Shown here: one piece after another, positions 54,461-63,687 of the stretch
How positions within the stretch are numbered: the stretch's first letter is position 1
How the letters are laid out: each line of letters starts with the position of its first letter
Source of the DNA: Massilibacillus massiliensis
GTDB taxonomy: Bacteria > Bacillota > Negativicutes > FLKF01
Assembly (NCBI RefSeq): GCF_900086705.1
Contig: NZ_LT575483.1
Span: 2,919,516-2,983,515 of the forward strand
DNA: 64,000 nt
Direction: 5' to 3'
Translations under genes and position numbers: made by a program
Notes under the pieces: generated by a model
The model's database searches: none
Seen by the model: only the letters and a program-made list of their open reading frames with translations
Told to the model about the DNA's origin: nothing

Positions 54461-54616
54461 GGAATGAGATACGTGCAATTCGCATAAAAAAAGAGCTTCC
54501 AAGCTCGCTAAAGCAAAGGAAGCCAAAAATAAATCATACAAACTCATTATATCATATAGAGACAAAATTTCTGAAATTTTGCTGGGATACATCATGATAG
54601 ATAGGAGATGGGGAAA

Positions 54617-55966
54617 GTGGAATCAATATTGAATTATATCCTGGGCCTAGGCGCAGCGATCTTCTTGCCAATGATTATGATTGTTTTAGGGTTGGCAATG
54701 AAAATGAAGATAAAAAGAGCTATCATTGCCGGATTAACTTTGGGTGTGGCTTTTACGGGAATGAACGTTGTTTTAGGTTTTATGTTTGAAGCCATTAGTC
54801 CGGCGGCGACTGCTTTGGTAGAAAGAACTGGTCTACAGCTAACTGCAATTGACGTTGGCTGGTCACCTATGGCCGCAATCGCGTGGGCCTGGCCATATGC
54901 ACTTGTTTTATTTCCAATACAAATTGCGATTAATCTTGTTATGATCGGGTTTAAGTGGACCAATTGCTTAAATGTGGATTTATGGAATGTCTGGGGGAAA
55001 ATTTTTATAGCTTCTATGGTGCATGCGCTTACAGGAAGTCTTCTCTTAGGTTTTGTTGCGGCCGCGGTACAGATCATATTGGAATTAATCAATGCCGATT
55101 TGACACAAAAGCAATTGCAAGATATCACGAAAATCCCTGGTGTTACTTGCACCCATCCAATGATGTTGCAATGTGCATTGCTTGGCTTAATCAATCGTAT
55201 TTTAGATTTTATTCCGGGAATAAATAAAATCAATATGAACGCAGCGCAGTTAAAAGAAAAGCTGGGGATCTTTGGTGAAAATAGTGTGATGGGCTTCATC
55301 GTCGGCGGACTCATTGCCTTTATGGGCGGCTATGGTCTGAAACAAATTCTTGCAACTTCGATTCAGGTATCTACGGCGCTTGTATTATTTCCAATGGTGG
55401 CAAAACTATTTATGCAGGCGCTTGCGCCAATCGCTGATGCAACAAGTGCTTTTATGAAGCGTAAATTTAAGGGCAGAGATTTCTATGTGGGACTCGACTG
55501 GCCGTTTTTAGCCGGTCAATCGGAAATTTGGGTGACTGCGATTATTTTAGTACCGATTGAATTGATTTTGGCCTTAGTCATGAGCCAAATGGGCATGAAT
55601 AATGTAATTCCGTTGGCTTCTATTATTAACGTTGTTGTTACAGTGCCGGCACTGATTGTAACAGGTGGTAATTTATTTCGTATGATTCTTATATCAACGA
55701 TTGCTACACCGATTTATTTGGCAGTGGCAACTAGTTTTGCACCGATGATTACAAATTTAGCGGCTGCAACGGGAACTCTGCAAGTGAATGCTGGACAATT
55801 TATTACGTGGATTCAGCTGGAAACACCAGAATTCCGTTGGGCAATTGCACATGCATTTAATGGTGAAGTATCAGGGATTCTAGCATTGATCGCATTTGCA
55901 GCAGCCTTTGTTTGGTACTACCGAAATATGAAAAAAATCAATGCGAACTTGGAACAAAAATCATAA
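54617..55966 (+). CDS. PTS galactitol-type permease subunit IIC
   Basis: A 449-residue membrane protein of the EIIC-GAT family, about ten to twelve hydrophobic segments, starting ESILNYILGLGAAIFLPMI. It contains GFMFEAISPAATALVERTG and the loop GLDWPFLAGQSEIWVTA that fits this family. It binds and transports the substrate. GTG at 54617 matches GatC starts and follows AGGAG by nine bases. The family takes galactitol, arabitol, other polyols and some ketoses, so the substrate is open. Confidence 0.92.
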   Translation: MESILNYILGLGAAIFLPMIMIVLGLAMKMKIKRAIIAGLTLGVAFTGMNVVLGFMFEAISPAATALVERTGLQLTAIDVGWSPMAAIAWAWPYALVLFPIQIAINLVMIGFKWTNCLNVDLWNVWGKIFIASMVHALTGSLLLGFVAAAVQIILELINADLTQKQLQDITKIPGVTCTHPMMLQCALLGLINRILDFIPGINKINMNAAQLKEKLGIFGENSVMGFIVGGLIAFMGGYGLKQILATSIQVSTALVLFPMVAKLFMQALAPIADATSAFMKRKFKGRDFYVGLDWPFLAGQSEIWVTAIILVPIELILALVMSQMGMNNVIPLASIINVVVTVPALIVTGGNLFRMILISTIATPIYLAVATSFAPMITNLAAATGTLQVNAGQFITWIQLETPEFRWAIAHAFNGEVSGILALIAFAAAFVWYYRNMKKINANLEQKS

Positions 55967-55992
55967 AATTTAATTGAAATGGAGATGTTGAA

Positions 55993-56658
55993 ATGTTAGA
56001 AATGTTGAAACAACAAGTTGTAAAATATGCTTTAAGTGCGGATCGATCTGGTCTATGTAAACATAGAGCGGGAAATTTTAGTGCTAGAGATCCTGAGAGC
56101 GGACTTGTCTGCATTACCCCGACGGGTGTAGACCGGGAGGAGTTAAGTTACCATGACATCTGTGTCATGGATTTAGATGCAAAGGTCATTGAAGCAGAGA
56201 CGGGGCTGAGACCTACGAGTGAAACTTTGATGCATTTGGCGGTGTATAAATCCAGAAGTGACATTCATGCGGTTGCGCATACACATTCAAGGTTTGCGAC
56301 ATCCTTTGCTGTATTGAAAAAGACCATTCCTGCGATCGTATACGAAGTCGCTGCGCTCAAGTGTAAAAAAGGCTATATTCCCTTAGCACCATATGGGCGG
56401 CCTGGGACACCTGAGCTTGCAGACAGTATTGTGGAACCTTTAAAAATTGCGGATGTTGCATTAATGGAAAGTCATGGTGTGATTGCGGTTGATCAAGATT
56501 TAAAGGAAGCATTATTAAAAGCACATTATGTAGAAGAACTGGCAGAGATCTATTATCGGACATTGATGATTAATAGGGGCAATGAGCCACCTACGGTACC
56601 ATTGGAAGAATTACAGCAATGGGAGTATCCGAAAGAAATTATTCTATTGAAGAAATAA
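55993..56658 (+). CDS. Class II aldolase (FucA/AraD family)
   Basis: A 221-residue class II aldolase. Zinc ligands His96 and His98 in AVAHTHSRFA and His161 in ESHGVIAV, and the catalytic Glu77 in RPTSETLMH, are present. The family cleaves ketose phosphates such as fuculose-1-phosphate to DHAP and an aldehyde. Between the PTS and DhaKL genes it most likely cleaves the imported phosphorylated sugar. A long hairpin (56708-56795) follows. GGAGATG precedes the ATG. Confidence 0.9.
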   Translation: MLEMLKQQVVKYALSADRSGLCKHRAGNFSARDPESGLVCITPTGVDREELSYHDICVMDLDAKVIEAETGLRPTSETLMHLAVYKSRSDIHAVAHTHSRFATSFAVLKKTIPAIVYEVAALKCKKGYIPLAPYGRPGTPELADSIVEPLKIADVALMESHGVIAVDQDLKEALLKAHYVEELAEIYYRTLMINRGNEPPTVPLEELQQWEYPKEIILLKK

Positions 56659-56707
56659 TTGACTGTGATAAATACGACAGACCAGTTTCAAGGAAAATAA
56701 AAAGTCA

Positions 56708-56797
56708 GCAGGAAGCGAATTAAAAAAATTAGACTACATGTGAGGCATTTGGTGAATGTTTACAGCTAAACAATCGTTATGATTCGCTTTCCTGCGT
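56708..56797 (+). terminator. Hairpin between the aldolase and dhaK-like genes
   Basis: GCAGGAAGCGAAT at 56708-56720 pairs with ATTCGCTTTCCTGC at 56782-56795 (one bulge), enclosing about 60 bases with a second hairpin TGTTTA/TAAACA. The following GTTTATTTAAAA is T-poor, so it may be partial. Confidence 0.5.
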
Positions 56798-56886
56798 TTA
56801 TTTAAAAATTTCCTTATGAAATTTATTTTCCAATGAGATACATAAGTAGAGATTGTGAATCAGTAAACAAGAAGGAGCTGGTAGAA

Positions 56887-57891
56887 ATGAAAAAGTTAAT
56901 GAATAAAGCGGAGGATTTTGCACGGGAGACGGTGGAAGGGATCGTGCTTGCGCATCCGGAAAGTTTGAAGATGTTAAATGGGAGCTACCATTGTTTGGTG
57001 CGGGCGGATGAGAAGAAAGCGGGAAAAGTAGCAATTGCGACGGGGGGCGGATCAGGTCATTTGCCGGTATTTTTAGGGTATGTCGGTTATGGCCTCGCTG
57101 ATGGAGTAACCGTTGGTAACGTATTTGCTTCACCGAGTGCTGAATCCATGCATGAAGTTGATAAAGCGATCGATGCAGGAGCCGGGGTATTGCATCTTTA
57201 CGGTAGATATGGCGGTGATATCATGAATTTTGGTATGGCGGCAGATCTTGATGAAATGGAAGATATTAAAGTGACGGAAGTACTAGTAACCGATGACGTT
57301 GCTTCGGCACCAAAAGGTAAAGAAGATAAACGGCGTGGTGTAGCAGGGCTTGTTTTTGCTTATAAAATCGCAGGTGCCGCGGCGGAAAAAATGCTGTCTT
57401 TGTCAGAGGTTACGCGAATTGCTCAAAAAACAGTAGATTGGACACGGACGATGGGCGTGGCATTGACGCCTTGTATTGTACCCGAAGCTGGTAAAGCGAC
57501 CTTTCGTATTGCTGAGGATGAAATGGAAATTGGCATGGGGATTCATGGTGAACCGGGAATTCACAGAACGAAGTTAAAACCAATCGATGCGGTAGTAGAA
57601 GATATTTTAATGAAGATTATAGAAGATCTGCCCTATGCCGCAGGGGATGAGGTCGCTGTGCTAATCAATGGACTAGGCGGAACTCCAAAAGAAGAACTCT
57701 ATATTGCGTATCGTAAAACGCATGAAATTTTGACGGGTAAAGGGATGAAAATTCATCGCAAATATATCGGCGAATATGCGACGTCTCTTGAAATGGCAGG
57801 GATGTCAATCAGTTTATTAAAATTAGATGACGAATTAAAAACGCTCTTGGATGCACCTTGTTATTCTCCGTTTTTTGAGCAAACACGTTAA
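56887..57891 (+). CDS. Dihydroxyacetone kinase-like subunit DhaK
   Basis: A 334-residue DhaK domain protein. His220 in GMGIHGEPGIH corresponds to the His that binds the ketone covalently as hemiaminal. The substrate loop is GGGSGHLP where most DhaK have GGGSGHEP, a possible sign of another ketose. It works with the DhaL protein encoded 14 bases downstream. Candidate substrates are dihydroxyacetone, erythrulose or a related ketone made by the aldolase. ATG at 56887 follows AAGGAG; the start at 56833 is too early for the family. Confidence 0.88.
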   Translation: MKKLMNKAEDFARETVEGIVLAHPESLKMLNGSYHCLVRADEKKAGKVAIATGGGSGHLPVFLGYVGYGLADGVTVGNVFASPSAESMHEVDKAIDAGAGVLHLYGRYGGDIMNFGMAADLDEMEDIKVTEVLVTDDVASAPKGKEDKRRGVAGLVFAYKIAGAAAEKMLSLSEVTRIAQKTVDWTRTMGVALTPCIVPEAGKATFRIAEDEMEIGMGIHGEPGIHRTKLKPIDAVVEDILMKIIEDLPYAAGDEVAVLINGLGGTPKEELYIAYRKTHEILTGKGMKIHRKYIGEYATSLEMAGMSISLLKLDDELKTLLDAPCYSPFFEQTR

Positions 57892-57905
57892 GAGAGGGGA
57901 TCAGC

Positions 57906-58538
57906 ATGGAAAAAATCACAAAAGAATGTTTACGAGAGATTCTGGGTAATATTTCAAAAGTTATGGAAGAAGAAAAAGCATATTTGATTGAACTGGACGG
58001 TAAAATGGGGGATGGCGATTTAGGACTGACGATGAGTACGGGATTTAGAGCTGTATATGAAGAGATACAGAATCTAGACGAAACGGACATGGGAAAGATT
58101 TTTATGAAACTTGGTATGAAAATGAACGCGGTCGTTCCATCTACCATGGGAACGCTCATTTCTACTTGCTTTGTAAAGGCGGCAGCCAAAGCCAAAGGGA
58201 AAACAGAACTTGTGCTTGCTGATATTGTAGAAATGGGATTTTCGGCGGTACAGGGGGTGATGGATCGAGGCAAAAGTAAAGTTGGTGACAAAACAATGTT
58301 GGATGCACTTGTTCCGGCTGTAGAGGCATTGCAAGAAGCACACCAGAATGGAATGTCATTAGCAAAAGCAAATGAATTGGCTTATCGAGCCGCGAAAGAA
58401 GGTGCAGTTTGTACAAAATGTATGCAGTCTGTTCACGGCAGAGCCGCTTATTATAACGAAAAATCCATTGGACACCCGGATTCCGGGGCGATTGCAGTGA
58501 TGTTTATATGGAAGGGAATCTGGCAAAGTTTTAAATAA
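57906..58538 (+). CDS. Dihydroxyacetone kinase-like subunit DhaL
   Basis: A 210-residue DhaL domain, the ADP/ATP-binding helical barrel. Asp31, Asp36 and Asp38 in ELDGKMGDGDLG are the metal-binding triad. VPSTMGTLIST and GDKTMLDALVPA are characteristic. With separate DhaK and DhaL and no DhaM in the operon, phosphate may come from ATP directly or from a DhaM encoded elsewhere. AGAGAGGGG lies before the ATG. It is the last gene of the operon. Confidence 0.9.
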   Translation: MEKITKECLREILGNISKVMEEEKAYLIELDGKMGDGDLGLTMSTGFRAVYEEIQNLDETDMGKIFMKLGMKMNAVVPSTMGTLISTCFVKAAAKAKGKTELVLADIVEMGFSAVQGVMDRGKSKVGDKTMLDALVPAVEALQEAHQNGMSLAKANELAYRAAKEGAVCTKCMQSVHGRAAYYNEKSIGHPDSGAIAVMFIWKGIWQSFK

Positions 58539-58674
58539 AATATCTAGATTTACGCAGGTGGATTTGTAGACTGAAATTGGAATAACTTGCTTTAAAAAGG
58601 ATTTTTTCGCATCACAGCGAATTAAAATTAATGATAAGAAAAATTTTCTTTGATTTTAGAGGGAGATGATGTGA

Positions 58675-59166
58675 ATGAAGTTAAAAAAATGGAGTTTAGT
58701 TGTAGTGTGGATGATTACATTTGCTTTTATTGGCAGCATCGGCACGGCAACTGCTTTCGCTGGAGCAAAACAATCTAATGCAGACAGTCATGATCAAGGA
58801 AAAACTGCAGTGGAGTGGTATAATGAAGGCGTCGATTATCATGATCGCTATCTGTATGACAAGGCAATTGAAGCTTATACCAAGGCTATAGAATTAGATA
58901 ATCAAGAAATAGATGCATACTATAATATAGGTGTTGCCTACGATGATCAAAAATTGTATGATCAAGCTTTGGTCTATTATAATAAAACGATTGCAATGGA
59001 TGTGCGATATTATGATGCTTATTATAATAAGGCGATTGTGCTTGAACATTTGGGACGTCCTGCCGAAGCTAAGGCGGCTTATGCAGCTTTTATTCAATAT
59101 GCGCCTGCTAACGATGTAGATCTACCCATAGCAAAAGAACGGCTGCAATTATTAAGACGATATTAA
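58675..59166 (+). CDS. Secreted TPR repeat protein
   Basis: A 163-residue protein with an N-terminal signal peptide (about 1-29, ending AFA) and about three TPR repeats between residues 45 and 150 (for example AVEWYNEGVDYHDRYLYDKA, DAYYNIGVAYDDQKLYDQAL, DAYYNKAIVLEHLGRPAEAK). TPRs mediate protein contacts; the partner, probably in the envelope, is unknown. GAGGGAGATGATGTG precedes the ATG. It stands alone between dhaL and tkt. Confidence 0.85.
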   Translation: MKLKKWSLVVVWMITFAFIGSIGTATAFAGAKQSNADSHDQGKTAVEWYNEGVDYHDRYLYDKAIEAYTKAIELDNQEIDAYYNIGVAYDDQKLYDQALVYYNKTIAMDVRYYDAYYNKAIVLEHLGRPAEAKAAYAAFIQYAPANDVDLPIAKERLQLLRRY

Positions 59167-59226
59167 ATCAGGTTAAAAACGATATAGCGTACTTAAATAT
59201 GGCATACCCTTTATTTTCGTACTTGA

Positions 59227-59340
59227 CCTTTTCCGGAAAAATATGTTCCGAAGGATGAAAAAATACCGACTTGCGTGAAGAAATCTGTTTGTTTGAACGA
59301 AGTGAGTTTACAGATTTTTAGTAAGTTGGTATTTTTTTAG
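59227..59340 (+). repeat. Dispersed repeat, copy 2, with covarying hairpin
   Basis: It starts CCTTTTCCGGAAAAATATGT like the copy at 21407. Its outer stem is AAAAAATACCGACTT/AAGTTGGTATTTTTT and inner stem AAATCT/AGATTT, both different in sequence from copy 1 but still paired. It follows the TPR gene at 60 bp and ends in a T run, so it can also act as its terminator. Confidence 0.8.
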
Positions 59341-59404
59341 TTTTTTGGATAAAACAATCATGATGCGTCTGTATAAAAGACAAAAATTTGAATAAAATAA
59401 ATAT

Positions 59405-59427
59405 TATATGCCATCAATTGGCATATA
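59405..59427 (+). promoter_or_regulatory. 9-bp inverted repeat upstream of transketolase
   Basis: TATATGCCA and TGGCATATA are perfect inverted repeats separated by five bases, about 130 bp before tkt. It looks like an operator; the regulator is unknown. A TATAAT at 59484-59489 may be the -10 element. Confidence 0.4.
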
Positions 59428-59558
59428 GTTAAATCTTATGACGTTATATAAAAAATATAGTAGGCAATATAAATACAATATATTATAATATAACATAGAG
59501 TAAATATTCACAATGTAATATTGTGCGTATTGTACAAAACTATTAGGAGGGGTATCAC

Positions 59559-61547
59559 TTGAGTAAAATAGACACAATGTCAGTCAACGCAATTAGAATT
59601 TTAGCTGCTGATGCAGTACAAAAAGCAAATTCAGGACATCCTGGTTTGCCATTAGGTAGTGCTGCAATGGCTTATGAATTATGGGCAAAGCATATGAAAC
59701 ACAACCCTAAAAATCCAAATTGGGAAAATCGTGATCGTTTTGTTCTTTCTGGCGGACATGGATCCACATTGTTATATTCATTATTGCATTTATTTGGGTA
59801 TGGCAATTTATCCGTAGAAGATTTAGCACAATTCAGACAAGATGGCTCTTTAACACCTGGACATCCAGAGTATGGTCACACTGTAGGCGTAGAAGCAACG
59901 ACTGGCCCGCTTGGCGCTGGTATGGCAACTGCAGTAGGTATGGCAATGGCAGAAGCACATTTAGCTGCTGTATTTAATAAACCAGAATATCCAGTCGTAG
60001 ATCATTATACATACGCATTGGGTGGAGATGGCTGTATGATGGAAGGTATCTCATCAGAAGCATTCTCCTTAGCTGGAACTTTAGGTTTGGACAAACTGAT
60101 CGTATTATATGATTGCAATAAAATTTCTATTGAAGGCAGCACTGATATCGCTTTCACTGAAGATGTAGGCAAGAGAATGGAAGCTTTTGGTTTCCAAATA
60201 TTAGATGTAAAAGATGGCAATAGCTTAGAAGAAATAGGTAAAGCGATCGAAGCTGCAAAAGCTGAAAAAACAAAACCATCCTTTATTACAATCCACACTG
60301 AAATTGGTTATGGCTGTCCTGCAAAACAAGGGAAAGCGAGTGCACATGGGGAACCACTAGGTGCTGACAATGTAACAGCACTTAAAGAAAATCTCTGTTG
60401 GCCAAAACAAGACCCATTCTATGTACCGGATGAAGTCTACAAAAATTATAAAGAGATTGCTGATAAAAATGCACAGACAGAAGAAGCATGGAATCAATTA
60501 TTTGCAAACTATGCAAAAGCATATCCAGAGCAAAAAGCATTGTGGGATCAATATTACGCAGAAAATCCTGCCAAAGATCTAATCAATGATGAAGCTTTCT
60601 GGGCATTCCCTGATAAAGCAGATGCAACAAGAAACTTGTCAGGTATGGTAATCAATCGCTTGAAAGAAATCCTGCCAAACTTAATTGGTGGTAGTGCGGA
60701 TCTTGCTCCATCTAATAAAACAGACATGAAAGGTGCAGGCGACTTTGCAAAAGGAAACTACCAAGGCAGAAATCTTCACTTTGGTGTAAGAGAATTGGCT
60801 ATGGCAGGTATCGGCAACGGACTTGCATTACATGGTGGGTTAAAAGCTTTTGTAGCTACATTCTTCGTGTTTAGTGACTACGTAAAACCAATGGCAAGAT
60901 TGAGTGCGCTTATGGGCTTACCATTGACTTATGTATTAACACATGACAGTATCGGTGTAGGCGAAGATGGTCCAACGCATGAACCAATCGAACAATTGGC
61001 AATGCTTAGAGCAATGCCTAACTTCACAGTGTTTAGACCAGCAGATGCAACGGAAACAATTGCCGGCTGGTACTATGCAATTACAAGCCAGAATACACCT
61101 ACAGCAATGGTATTGACCAGACAAAATTTACCGCAATTAGAAGGCTCCAGCAAAGAAGCTTTAAAAGGCGGCTATGTAATTGCTGATGCAAGCAAAGCAC
61201 AAGCTGACGCAATTATTATTGCCAGCGGTTCTGAAGTAGAACTTGCAGTCAATGCAAAAGCAGAACTTGCTAAAGAAAACATTGATGTACGAGTCGTAAG
61301 TATGCCTTCCGTTGATTTATTCGAACAACAAACAGAAGCATATAAAGAAAGTGTATTGCCAAAAGCAATCAGAGCCAGAGTGGCAGTAGAAGCAGCATCT
61401 GATTTTGGTTGGGGCAAATACATCGGCTTAGATGGTAAAACAGTAACAATGCCAGGCTTCGGCGCATCCGCACCGGCAGCAGTATTGTTCAAAAAATTCG
61501 GCTTCACAACTGAAAACGTTGTAAAAACAGTAAAAGAAGTATTATAA
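59559..61547 (+). CDS. tkt: Transketolase
   Basis: A 662-residue thiamine diphosphate-dependent transketolase of the pentose phosphate pathway. The N-terminal domain has ANSGHPGLPLGSA, the ThDP/Mg motif GDGCMMEGISSEA near residues 154-166, and KISIEGSTDIAF; the second domain has EDGPTHEPIEQLA, and the C-terminal domain is complete. Start is TTG at 59559 after AGGAGGGG. Arginine codons are mostly AGA, unlike neighbours, which suggests high expression or different codon selection. It is monocistronic and ends in a very strong terminator. Confidence 0.97.
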   Translation: MSKIDTMSVNAIRILAADAVQKANSGHPGLPLGSAAMAYELWAKHMKHNPKNPNWENRDRFVLSGGHGSTLLYSLLHLFGYGNLSVEDLAQFRQDGSLTPGHPEYGHTVGVEATTGPLGAGMATAVGMAMAEAHLAAVFNKPEYPVVDHYTYALGGDGCMMEGISSEAFSLAGTLGLDKLIVLYDCNKISIEGSTDIAFTEDVGKRMEAFGFQILDVKDGNSLEEIGKAIEAAKAEKTKPSFITIHTEIGYGCPAKQGKASAHGEPLGADNVTALKENLCWPKQDPFYVPDEVYKNYKEIADKNAQTEEAWNQLFANYAKAYPEQKALWDQYYAENPAKDLINDEAFWAFPDKADATRNLSGMVINRLKEILPNLIGGSADLAPSNKTDMKGAGDFAKGNYQGRNLHFGVRELAMAGIGNGLALHGGLKAFVATFFVFSDYVKPMARLSALMGLPLTYVLTHDSIGVGEDGPTHEPIEQLAMLRAMPNFTVFRPADATETIAGWYYAITSQNTPTAMVLTRQNLPQLEGSSKEALKGGYVIADASKAQADAIIIASGSEVELAVNAKAELAKENIDVRVVSMPSVDLFEQQTEAYKESVLPKAIRARVAVEAASDFGWGKYIGLDGKTVTMPGFGASAPAAVLFKKFGFTTENVVKTVKEVL

Positions 61548-61571
61548 GAATAAAGACCAATAGAAACAATA

Positions 61572-61617
61572 AAAAACTGCTCTCGTTTTTAAAGACGAGA
61601 GCAGTTTTTTTTTTTTT
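61572..61617. terminator. Bidirectional terminator between tkt and the SDR gene
   Basis: AAACTGCTCTCGT/ACGAGAGCAGTTT with a loop of about nine bases, followed by 14 T on the plus strand and an A run on the other side that gives T on the minus strand. Confidence 0.92.
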
Positions 61618-61668
61618 GAATTTTTAACTAAGACTATTCTACCAACTTAGGAGTAACAAGGGGAAAAG

Positions 61669-62424
61669 CTAGATAAAACCACCATTAATGCGAATCGTCT
61701 GACCTGTTATCCATTGAGACTCTTCACTTGCTAAAAACAATGCCACCCTAGCGATATCCGCAGTCTCACCTAGGCGACCAAATGCGTTCAATTTACTGAG
61801 GGCTTCAATTTGTTCCTTTGTTTTCCCCACAGTAAACAACTCGGTATTAACCGGTCCGGGAGCAACTGCGTTTATCGTAATTCCTTTAGGTCCGAATTCC
61901 TTTGCCAGTTGGCGGGTAAATTGATCGACGGCTCCCTTGGTGCCGGCATATAGGCTGTAGGTTGGGAACATTACGCCAGTCACCGAAGTAGAAAAATTGA
62001 TAATCCGTCCGCCATTAGCCATACGGCTGGCCGCTTGCTGACAAGCAAAGTAGGTTCCTTTTACATTGATAGCAAAACTTTTATCGAAATCTTCTTCGGT
62101 TATAGCCGCGATCGGTTTTCCAATCATAATTCCGGCATTATTGACTAGGATGTCGATCTTCCCATAAGTTTCCACCACTGTTTGAAATAGACGTTCTAGT
62201 TCAGTAACCCGGCTGATGTCCGCCTGGACTGCTATTGCTTCACCACCTTGCTTTTTAATTCCAGCCACAACTTCGGCTGCTTTTTCCGAATTTCCGGCAT
62301 AATTGATTACAACTTTTGCGCCATTAACCGCCAGTTCTTCTGCGATTGTTTTACCAATACCACGGGAAGATCCTGTGACCAAAGCCACTTTTCCCGTAAG
62401 TTGTTTCTCTTGAATTTGAGTCAT
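61669..62424 (-). CDS. Short-chain dehydrogenase/reductase
   Basis: A 251-residue classical SDR. The cofactor motif TGSSRGIG near residues 17-24, NNAGI, the catalytic Ser in NFSTSVTG and YAGTK (Tyr-x3-Lys) are present, and it ends with ITGQTIRINGGF. The family is FabG-like; the substrate is unknown. NADP preference is suggested by the Arg in the first motif but not proven. AGGAGG is 11 bases from ATG 62424. It is in an operon with the tetR gene upstream. Confidence 0.9.
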   Translation of the reverse strand: MTQIQEKQLTGKVALVTGSSRGIGKTIAEELAVNGAKVVINYAGNSEKAAEVVAGIKKQGGEAIAVQADISRVTELERLFQTVVETYGKIDILVNNAGIMIGKPIAAITEEDFDKSFAINVKGTYFACQQAASRMANGGRIINFSTSVTGVMFPTYSLYAGTKGAVDQFTRQLAKEFGPKGITINAVAPGPVNTELFTVGKTKEQIEALSKLNAFGRLGETADIARVALFLASEESQWITGQTIRINGGFI

Positions 62425-62485
62425 TTGTTCATCATCCTCCTAACTATTCAATTATAAAAAATCATTTGACGTACGTGGAAGTTTA

Positions 62486-63091
62486 TTATTTCCTTTCAAT
62501 GTCACGCAAACCTTTAAGTATTACCTCAACTATTTTTTTTAGCAACTCATCCCTCCGTTCATCTTTATGATCCAGCACCATCCGTGGATGGTGAAAGGAT
62601 ACAGTGGATTCAAATAAGAGATGAACCAAATCTTCTGGTGACTCCGCATGGATTTCTCCAGTTGCGATTGCTTTCTGTACAAGTATTAAAAGTTGTTGAT
62701 TAAGATTCGTTAAGTGTTGTATAACAAATGGCTTTAATTGCTCTACCGCCATGTTAAACGATTTATAGATTTCTGGGTCTTTTAGAACTTTTTCTTTTTT
62801 GAGTTCGTGATATTTCAAAAACCATTTTACAATCAACTCGCACGGGGGTAATTTCTGTTTCGTAACAAGCTTTAATTTATTGTCCATTTGCACAAGCCAT
62901 CGTTCAGATACGGCATCAAGTAATGCTGCTTTGTCAGGAAAATGATTATAAAGCGCAGCCTGACTTATTTTAAGCTCCCTTGCAATATCTGTTAAGCGGA
63001 ACTTTTCAAAGCCATGGTATCGTATTTTTTCTTCGGCGATTTGCAACGCTTTTTCTTTAATTTCTTCAGAAGTTAGGCCGGTTTTCGGCAT
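62486..63091 (-). CDS. TetR family transcriptional regulator
   Basis: A 201-residue TetR-family repressor. The N-terminal helix-turn-helix (about 22-50) is LTDIARELKISQAALYNHFPDK and the rest is a helical ligand-binding domain. It is 61 bp upstream of the SDR gene in the same direction and likely controls itself and the SDR, possibly in response to a toxic carbonyl or lipophilic compound. GAGGT precedes the ATG. Confidence 0.9.
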   Translation of the reverse strand: MPKTGLTSEEIKEKALQIAEEKIRYHGFEKFRLTDIARELKISQAALYNHFPDKAALLDAVSERWLVQMDNKLKLVTKQKLPPCELIVKWFLKYHELKKEKVLKDPEIYKSFNMAVEQLKPFVIQHLTNLNQQLLILVQKAIATGEIHAESPEDLVHLLFESTVSFHHPRMVLDHKDERRDELLKKIVEVILKGLRDIERK

Positions 63092-63211
63092 AGTATAATT
63101 ACCTCACATTTCATTGCACTTTAGATAAGATACCCCAAATAGTGTTATTTTTTACGTAACGCTGGCATCGCTACACATACAACATATAATTGATTAAATT
63201 GCATATGTTAT

Positions 63212-63236
63212 ATGTTATATAAATTATAATTTATAA
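63212..63236. promoter_or_regulatory. Palindromic candidate operator of the tetR-SDR operon
   Basis: The region reads GTTATATAAATTATAATTTA and continues to AAC, a near palindrome, with further GTTATATG repeats before it. On the minus strand a TTGACA (63295-63290) and TAACTA (63272-63267) lie just upstream, so a repressor here would block tetR transcription. Confidence 0.45.
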
Positions 63237-63420
63237 CATGTAACTTAGTCAATGAATGATTTTCTTTAGTTATCTGCAAAAATTCATACTGTCAAGTATT
63301 TTACTGCTTGATCTATATCGGTCGATGAGATGTTTATAGTGAATGATCATCATAACGTTTACATTGAACGTGCTTTTCGCCAACTCTCGCCCTATCTGTC
63401 CATAGTTTGTCTATAAGTTG

Positions 63421-63454
63421 CTGGCTATCGTAATATGCGATAGCTAGTTTTTTT
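63421..63454 (+). terminator. Rho-independent terminator with no known gene upstream
   Basis: CTGGCTATCG/CGATAGCTAG (one wobble) with a 7-base loop, then seven T. No plus-strand gene lies between 61547 and here, so it may end a small RNA from 63250-63420, or protect araD from antisense read-through. The rest of 63092-63687 has only the tetR operator and the araD promoter. Confidence 0.65.
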
Positions 63455-63613
63455 GCATAAAAGAAAATTATATATATGTGTGATTCCAGCGGGATTAGGT
63501 AATAAGTAAAAAACATGCAAGTGATAGCCTTGATGAAAGTTCGCATACTTCATAGTATTTACGGGAGACTGTAACAAAAGATTTTTTTAGTAGACATTTC
63601 AGCAATATACAGG

Positions 63614-63642
63614 TTAACAAAATATAGTAAATAGTATATAAT
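63614..63642 (+). promoter_or_regulatory. Predicted sigma-A promoter of araD
   Basis: TTAACA at 63614-63619 and TATAAT at 63637-63642 with 17 bases between. Confidence 0.65.
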
Positions 63643-63687
63643 GTATAACAAGTAAAATAAAATGTCATACATTTAGGAGGACGTAAA

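Noticed and set aside
54634-55314. A 226-codon open frame on the minus strand inside the PTS IIC gene
   Set aside because: It is fully antisense to a well-supported membrane protein, has no ribosome site and no recognisable domain. Long antisense frames are common opposite such genes.
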